A DNA stretch of 27,532 nucleotides from positions 1 to 27,532 of IMG/VR virus record IMGVR_UViG_3300042691_043753; one strand, written 5' to 3'. Each line of letters starts with the position of its first letter. Position 1 is the first letter of the stretch. Below, one piece after another: positions 24,730 through 27,532 of the stretch. Made by a program: the position numbers and the translations under genes. Under the pieces are notes generated by a model. It saw nothing but the letters and a program-made list of their open reading frames with translations. It ran no database searches and was not told the origin of the DNA. The stretch is from a virus.

Positions 24730-25725
24730 TTAACTGAATAATTTCATCATGTCATCCATATTCAAAGAACCGCCCTTCTTTTTAGCTTCATCAGCCAAAG
24801 ATAGCGTTTTTTGACCTTTAGCCTTAAGACCTACATACTCTAAATCTTCTGAAGTTGCCCCAACAATTGAAGTCGCTTGATTTTCCTTATTGTTTTTATT
24901 TTCAATTGCTTTTTTAGCATTTTCATTGGCATTTACATAATCAATAATCTTATCAGGATCATTTTTGATTTCTTGTGGCATTTTGTCGTTCTGCTGAAAC
25001 ACGTTCTTAAAAAATCTAGCATAAATTAATAATTTTACTTGATTATATGTAAGATCGCAAACAGATTTACCATAAAATTCAGTTGGATTTTCTGCAAATG
25101 GCATATATAAGTTAAAAAAATCCTGCAAAACAAGATATTGAATAGTATTGTCGTTTATGTTTTTATAAATTTCTGAGTATTGTCTTATTATTATTCCCAA
25201 TACTTCAGCATCTATTTCATCAAATTCTTCTTCCCTAAAAGCCGGAATAGATAATAATCGATCTTTATATAAACATTTTAGAATATAATAATCATTTACT
25301 CTTTCTTCTGCATAACTTTCGGCGGTACGTTGAAAAAATGAAGCTCGCGTATTTTTCAGATCGTTTAGTCGTTTTTGCGCCGATTCTATATCAGCGTTGA
25401 CGCGCATGATTTCTGATTTAAGAAACAGACATTTTTTTTGCTTATGAAAATTTTCTATCAAATCTTCTTCTTGTTTTATTAAAGATTCTTGGCTTTTTGT
25501 CCATTGCTTTTCTTCAATCAAGCGTTTTAGGGTTTCATCATTAGTAGGAACTCCTCTATTTTTTGCTTGTTCAAAATAATGATCATATATTTGATCAATA
25601 TCAACTTGATCCTCTAAAGATAAATGTTTCAAATAAAAAAGATTCTCCAAGACTTTTATCTCAGAGAATCCATTTTTGATATCCCTAAAAGCTTTTTTAA
25701 ATTTACTCTGTTGGGATTGTTCCAT
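24730..25725 (-). CDS. Putative tail assembly chaperone or tail accessory protein (second of pair)
   Basis: 331 residues, almost all helical and charged, with a coiled-coil-like stretch at about 85-130 (EEDLIENFHKQKK...ADIESAQKRLNDLKN). No domain is recognised. The C-terminus (about 270-331) is Lys/Asn-rich and ends NMDDMMKLFS. The gene lies immediately before the tape measure gene, where siphophages place the tail assembly chaperones (lambda G and GT). It overlaps the upstream gene by 23 nt in another frame. A clear Shine-Dalgarno GGAG lies 6 nt before its ATG, so it is probably translated independently or by coupling, not by frameshift. At 331 residues it is long for a chaperone. Confidence 0.5.
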   Translation of the reverse strand: MEQSQQSKFKKAFRDIKNGFSEIKVLENLFYLKHLSLEDQVDIDQIYDHYFEQAKNRGVPTNDETLKRLIEEKQWTKSQESLIKQEEDLIENFHKQKKCLFLKSEIMRVNADIESAQKRLNDLKNTRASFFQRTAESYAEERVNDYYILKCLYKDRLLSIPAFREEEFDEIDAEVLGIIIRQYSEIYKNINDNTIQYLVLQDFFNLYMPFAENPTEFYGKSVCDLTYNQVKLLIYARFFKNVFQQNDKMPQEIKNDPDKIIDYVNANENAKKAIENKNNKENQATSIVGATSEDLEYVGLKAKGQKTLSLADEAKKKGGSLNMDDMMKLFS

Positions 25726-26482
25726 CTATTTCTCCAATAATTCTATCGAATTCTTCTTTTTCTGTATTGCTTGTGAAAAACCAATAACTAATTATACTAG
25801 CTAATTTACTATAGCATTTCTCATATATTTCATTCTTATTCTCCTCATAATCAAACATCGTACTTTCCTTTTGTTCAAAGGTCTTACCTGGAAACAACCA
25901 TTCAAACTCGGCATTCTTTTTGCTATTATCTTTAAATTGAGTTAGATTTAGAACATACCATAGAATGGCTCTATTCTGAGCTTTTATATCGGCAGTATGA
26001 TTGAACAATGTCATATAACTAGTTTCTTTTTCAATAAGTGTCTTACGTCTCTGCAATATTTCAGAAGTCACTTTTTCGATCTTTTGCCTATAATCTTCAT
26101 CTCTTTCTGATTCGGGTTTTAGATTAAGAATTGTCAATCTACTTTGAAGATCTCCAATTTCATTCGCCGCTGACACCATAATCTTAGCATCAGCATCACT
26201 AATTAGACCACCAGTATCGCTATATTTATTGAGCAACATTGCTTTTGTTAAAATGCCATTTCTAATACATTTGCTCATTTCAATACTAAACTCCATATCA
26301 GCTTCTTGCATCTGTTTTCTATTTGGTAGTAAAATATTTATTTCTACAGGAATCTGCTTCTTGACTTTTTCCTTGTATGTGCGCGTAACCTGTTCGCCCT
26401 GTTCATTTGTTACTGTTTCATTTTTATCTTCCTCAATTTCGGCGGTTTTAAAAATATTGAAACTGTATAGTGACTTTGACAT
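25703..26482 (-). CDS. Putative tail assembly chaperone (first of pair)
   Basis: 259 residues, charged and largely helical. The N-terminus has a short strand region with a repeated Glu/Lys/Thr pattern (EQGEQVTRTYKEKVKK), followed by a helical body with a coiled-coil-like part at about 105-150. A more hydrophobic C-terminal helix follows (CYSKLASIISYWFF, about 218-231). No family is recognised from sequence. It is the first gene of the leftward tail block, and its position two genes before the tape measure gene suggests a chaperone that coats the tape measure during tube assembly. The start at 26482 follows a GTATAAA variant of the recurring leader motif. Confidence 0.5.
   Translation of the reverse strand: MSKSLYSFNIFKTAEIEEDKNETVTNEQGEQVTRTYKEKVKKQIPVEINILLPNRKQMQEADMEFSIEMSKCIRNGILTKAMLLNKYSDTGGLISDADAKIMVSAANEIGDLQSRLTILNLKPESERDEDYRQKIEKVTSEILQRRKTLIEKETSYMTLFNHTADIKAQNRAILWYVLNLTQFKDNSKKNAEFEWLFPGKTFEQKESTMFDYEENKNEIYEKCYSKLASIISYWFFTSNTEKEEFDRIIGEIDGTIPTE
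25732..25735 (-). promoter_or_regulatory. Shine-Dalgarno GGAG of the 331-residue gene
   Basis: GGAG, 6 nt before the ATG at 25725, inside the end of the upstream gene. It is the clearest Shine-Dalgarno in the window and fixes this start. An in-frame TAG directly before the ATG rules out a longer reading. Confidence 0.6.
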
Positions 26483-26506
26483 AATTTATTTATACTAATA
26501 TATATT
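26476..26506 (+). promoter_or_regulatory. Possible sigma70-type promoter for the plus-strand neck genes
   Basis: A perfect -35 hexamer TTGACA at 26476-26481 is followed by TATATA after 17 nt (26499-26504) or TATATT after 19 nt (26501-26506). The AT-rich background makes the -10 element weak evidence. Transcription would start about 25 nt before the ATG at 26538. Confidence 0.3.
26483..26495 (-). promoter_or_regulatory. GTATAAA motif variant before the first chaperone gene
   Basis: GTATAAA, then TAAATT, then the ATG at 26482. It contains TATAAATA (26487-26494), the same octamer as the T4-type late promoter consensus. A weaker sigma70-like pair TTGAAA (26515-26520) and TAGTAT (26492-26497), 17 nt apart, overlaps it. 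Confidence 0.4.
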
Positions 26507-26523
26507 CTATAGTTTTTCAACCA

Positions 26524-26537
26524 GTGTAAAGTAATAT
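26524..26537 (+). promoter_or_regulatory. GTGTAAA leader motif before the plus-strand neck gene
   Basis: GTGTAAA, then GTAATAT, then the ATG at 26538. This copy is in non-coding DNA and on the opposite strand, so coding constraints cannot explain it. Confidence 0.5.
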
Positions 26538-26993
26538 ATGGCTACAAATCTTATTTCTGCTTCCGAAAGAACTGCCCTTAATGCAGTTATTGACGATATT
26601 CATGAGACTTTTGCCCGTGAAATCACTGTTTATAAAGAAGCTTCACAAGTTGTAATAATAACTGATCCTAATTATAATCCATTGTATAATACCGCTGGTC
26701 AAACAACTTCAATAGTTAATACACCCGTTTACAAGACATTTAAAGCAAGAATTCATTATAATGACGATATTGGTAAAAAATATTGGAGCGAAAGTGGGTT
26801 AGCTTCTCAGATAAAACTAGAAGCAGTTGTAGGATCAATAAGATTAAAAATCAAAGCTACTGATTACGATTATATCAAGGACGCCAGAAGATTTGATGTA
26901 GATGGCAAAAGATACGTTCTTAATTCAACTTTTAGACCTCATGGTCTTTTTGATAATCAATATTATACATTATATTTAAAACCCGATCCCTAA
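26538..26993 (+). CDS. Putative head-tail joining (neck) protein
   Basis: 151 residues on the opposite strand from the tail block. The N-terminal about 40 residues form a helix (SERTALNAVIDDIHETFARE, ITVYKEA). The rest is beta-rich with KARIHYNDDIGKKYW and VDGKRYVLNSTFRPHGLFD near the C-terminus, a pattern reminiscent of small head-closure or stopper proteins whose last strands contain 'v-x-G-x-x-Y-x-V'. The family assignment is not secure. It starts with GTGTAAA, 7 nt, ATG, like several minus-strand genes. The stop is followed after 3 nt by the next start. Confidence 0.5.
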   Translation: MATNLISASERTALNAVIDDIHETFAREITVYKEASQVVIITDPNYNPLYNTAGQTTSIVNTPVYKTFKARIHYNDDIGKKYWSESGLASQIKLEAVVGSIRLKIKATDYDYIKDARRFDVDGKRYVLNSTFRPHGLFDNQYYTLYLKPDP

Positions 26994-26996
26994 AAT

Positions 26997-27532
26997 ATGA
27001 ATCCAGAATGGATAAAAATGTTTCGCGACTTGCAAGCGGACAAAGAATATCAAAAATTAGTAAGATCTTCTATTAACGATGAATTCGAAAAGATAAAACA
27101 AAAATATATCGAAGAATTTAATAATCATCCGATTACGCAAGAAATAAAAGGAGGAATTTCTGCTAATAATATATCAGGAACGCTAAATGGCATAACAAAT
27201 CTATATTCTTTTATAGGTTTTGACGAAGGAACTGATCCAATAAAACCAATAGAAGATTTATTACAAAAATCTAATTACAGAATAGTGTTCAACCCAAACG
27301 GTATTGATAGCACGGTAATATTTGATATTCCAACTGCTGCCCAAATATTTGAAATAACGCCTATGCCTTGGGCAATCGGTAGAAGTTGGGCTAGAGGAAT
27401 TGAAACTGGTATATCAGGTTTAGGCTATTATTTGAAAAAAAAGAAAAATAGCAGATCTGGATTCGGTATTCAAAGCTCCACAAGCCAAGTAAGAATTGGC
27501 GCTTCTTTTAAAAATACCAGATATATATCAGA
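26997..27532 (+). CDS. Putative neck or tail completion protein, 3' end outside window
   Basis: Open from the ATG at 26997 to the window edge (178 residues seen). It begins MNPEWIKMFRDLQADKEYQK, a charged helix of about 45 residues. This is followed by HPITQEIKGG, SANNISGTLNGITNLYSFIG, then DIPTAAQIFEITPMPWAIGR, SWARGIETGISGLGYYLKKK and a basic GFGIQSSTSQVRIG stretch. I do not recognise a named family with confidence. The position next to the preceding gene suggests a head-tail connector or tail-terminator role. The 3-nt spacing suggests translational coupling. Confidence 0.45.
   Translation, partial: MNPEWIKMFRDLQADKEYQKLVRSSINDEFEKIKQKYIEEFNNHPITQEIKGGISANNISGTLNGITNLYSFIGFDEGTDPIKPIEDLLQKSNYRIVFNPNGIDSTVIFDIPTAAQIFEITPMPWAIGRSWARGIETGISGLGYYLKKKKNSRSGFGIQSSTSQVRIGASFKNTRYIS

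Noticed and set aside
25703-25725. Programmed frameshift joining the two chaperone-position genes, as in lambda G/GT
   Set aside because: The shift needed is +1 (or -2), and only about 20 nt between the TAG at 25726-25728 and the TAA at 25703-25705 could host it. No good slippery sequence is present, and the second gene has its own GGAG and ATG.

Overview
The window is a stretch of a tailed double-stranded DNA phage (or prophage). It is very AT-rich, coding density is close to complete, and no cellular housekeeping gene is present. The gene order after the tape measure protein is that of a lambda-like siphovirus tail: tape measure, M-like, L, K, I, J, then a fibre. This order is read right to left on the minus strand, with extra genes inserted between the lambda-type ones. 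The host cannot be named. Most genes start without a Shine-Dalgarno sequence, and the composition is AT-rich. This would fit a host such as a flavobacterium that relies little on Shine-Dalgarno pairing, but that is inference only.

Layout. 26538-27532 (+): two head-tail joining or neck type genes, the second cut by the window edge. 26483-26537: a divergent 55-bp control region. 26482-24730 (-): two helical proteins in the tail-chaperone position. 24701-15861 (-): a 2946-residue tape measure protein. 15859-12287 (-): three structural genes, consisting of two probable tail-tube-fold proteins flanking a fibre with G-x-G-x-x-x-P-type fibre repeats. 12290-10284: a lectin domain fused to a gpM-like domain. 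10287-7297: a 996-residue multi-domain adhesin-like tail protein. 7295-1777: lambda-type L, K, I and J, forming the tail tip. 1768-1: the N-terminal 589 residues of a fibre that runs off the window. The minus-strand genes abut or overlap (ATGA, TAATG, 1-nt gaps), so they are probably co-translated from long late transcripts. No gene-free stretch longer than 55 bp exists.

Most notable observation. The middle of the tape measure protein (residues about 588-1524) is built from modules separated by the heptad-like motif G-F-I-P-N-F-A, present in seven good copies and one degenerate copy. The first two large modules each carry a PD-(D/E)xK-type nuclease signature (D754...E764-V-K766 and D926...E935-F-K937). 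I propose that this tape measure protein carries interchangeable enzyme cargo delivered with the DNA, with the motif marking module borders, possibly cleavage or recombination points. The motif DNA itself is conserved as a direct repeat of about 20 bp.

Second notable observation. A motif GTGTAAA followed by 7-8 A/T-rich bases and then ATG sits before four genes on both strands (TMP, I, terminal fibre, and the plus-strand neck gene). A variant, GTATAAA, precedes the first chaperone gene. It may be a late promoter or a Shine-Dalgarno-independent start signal.
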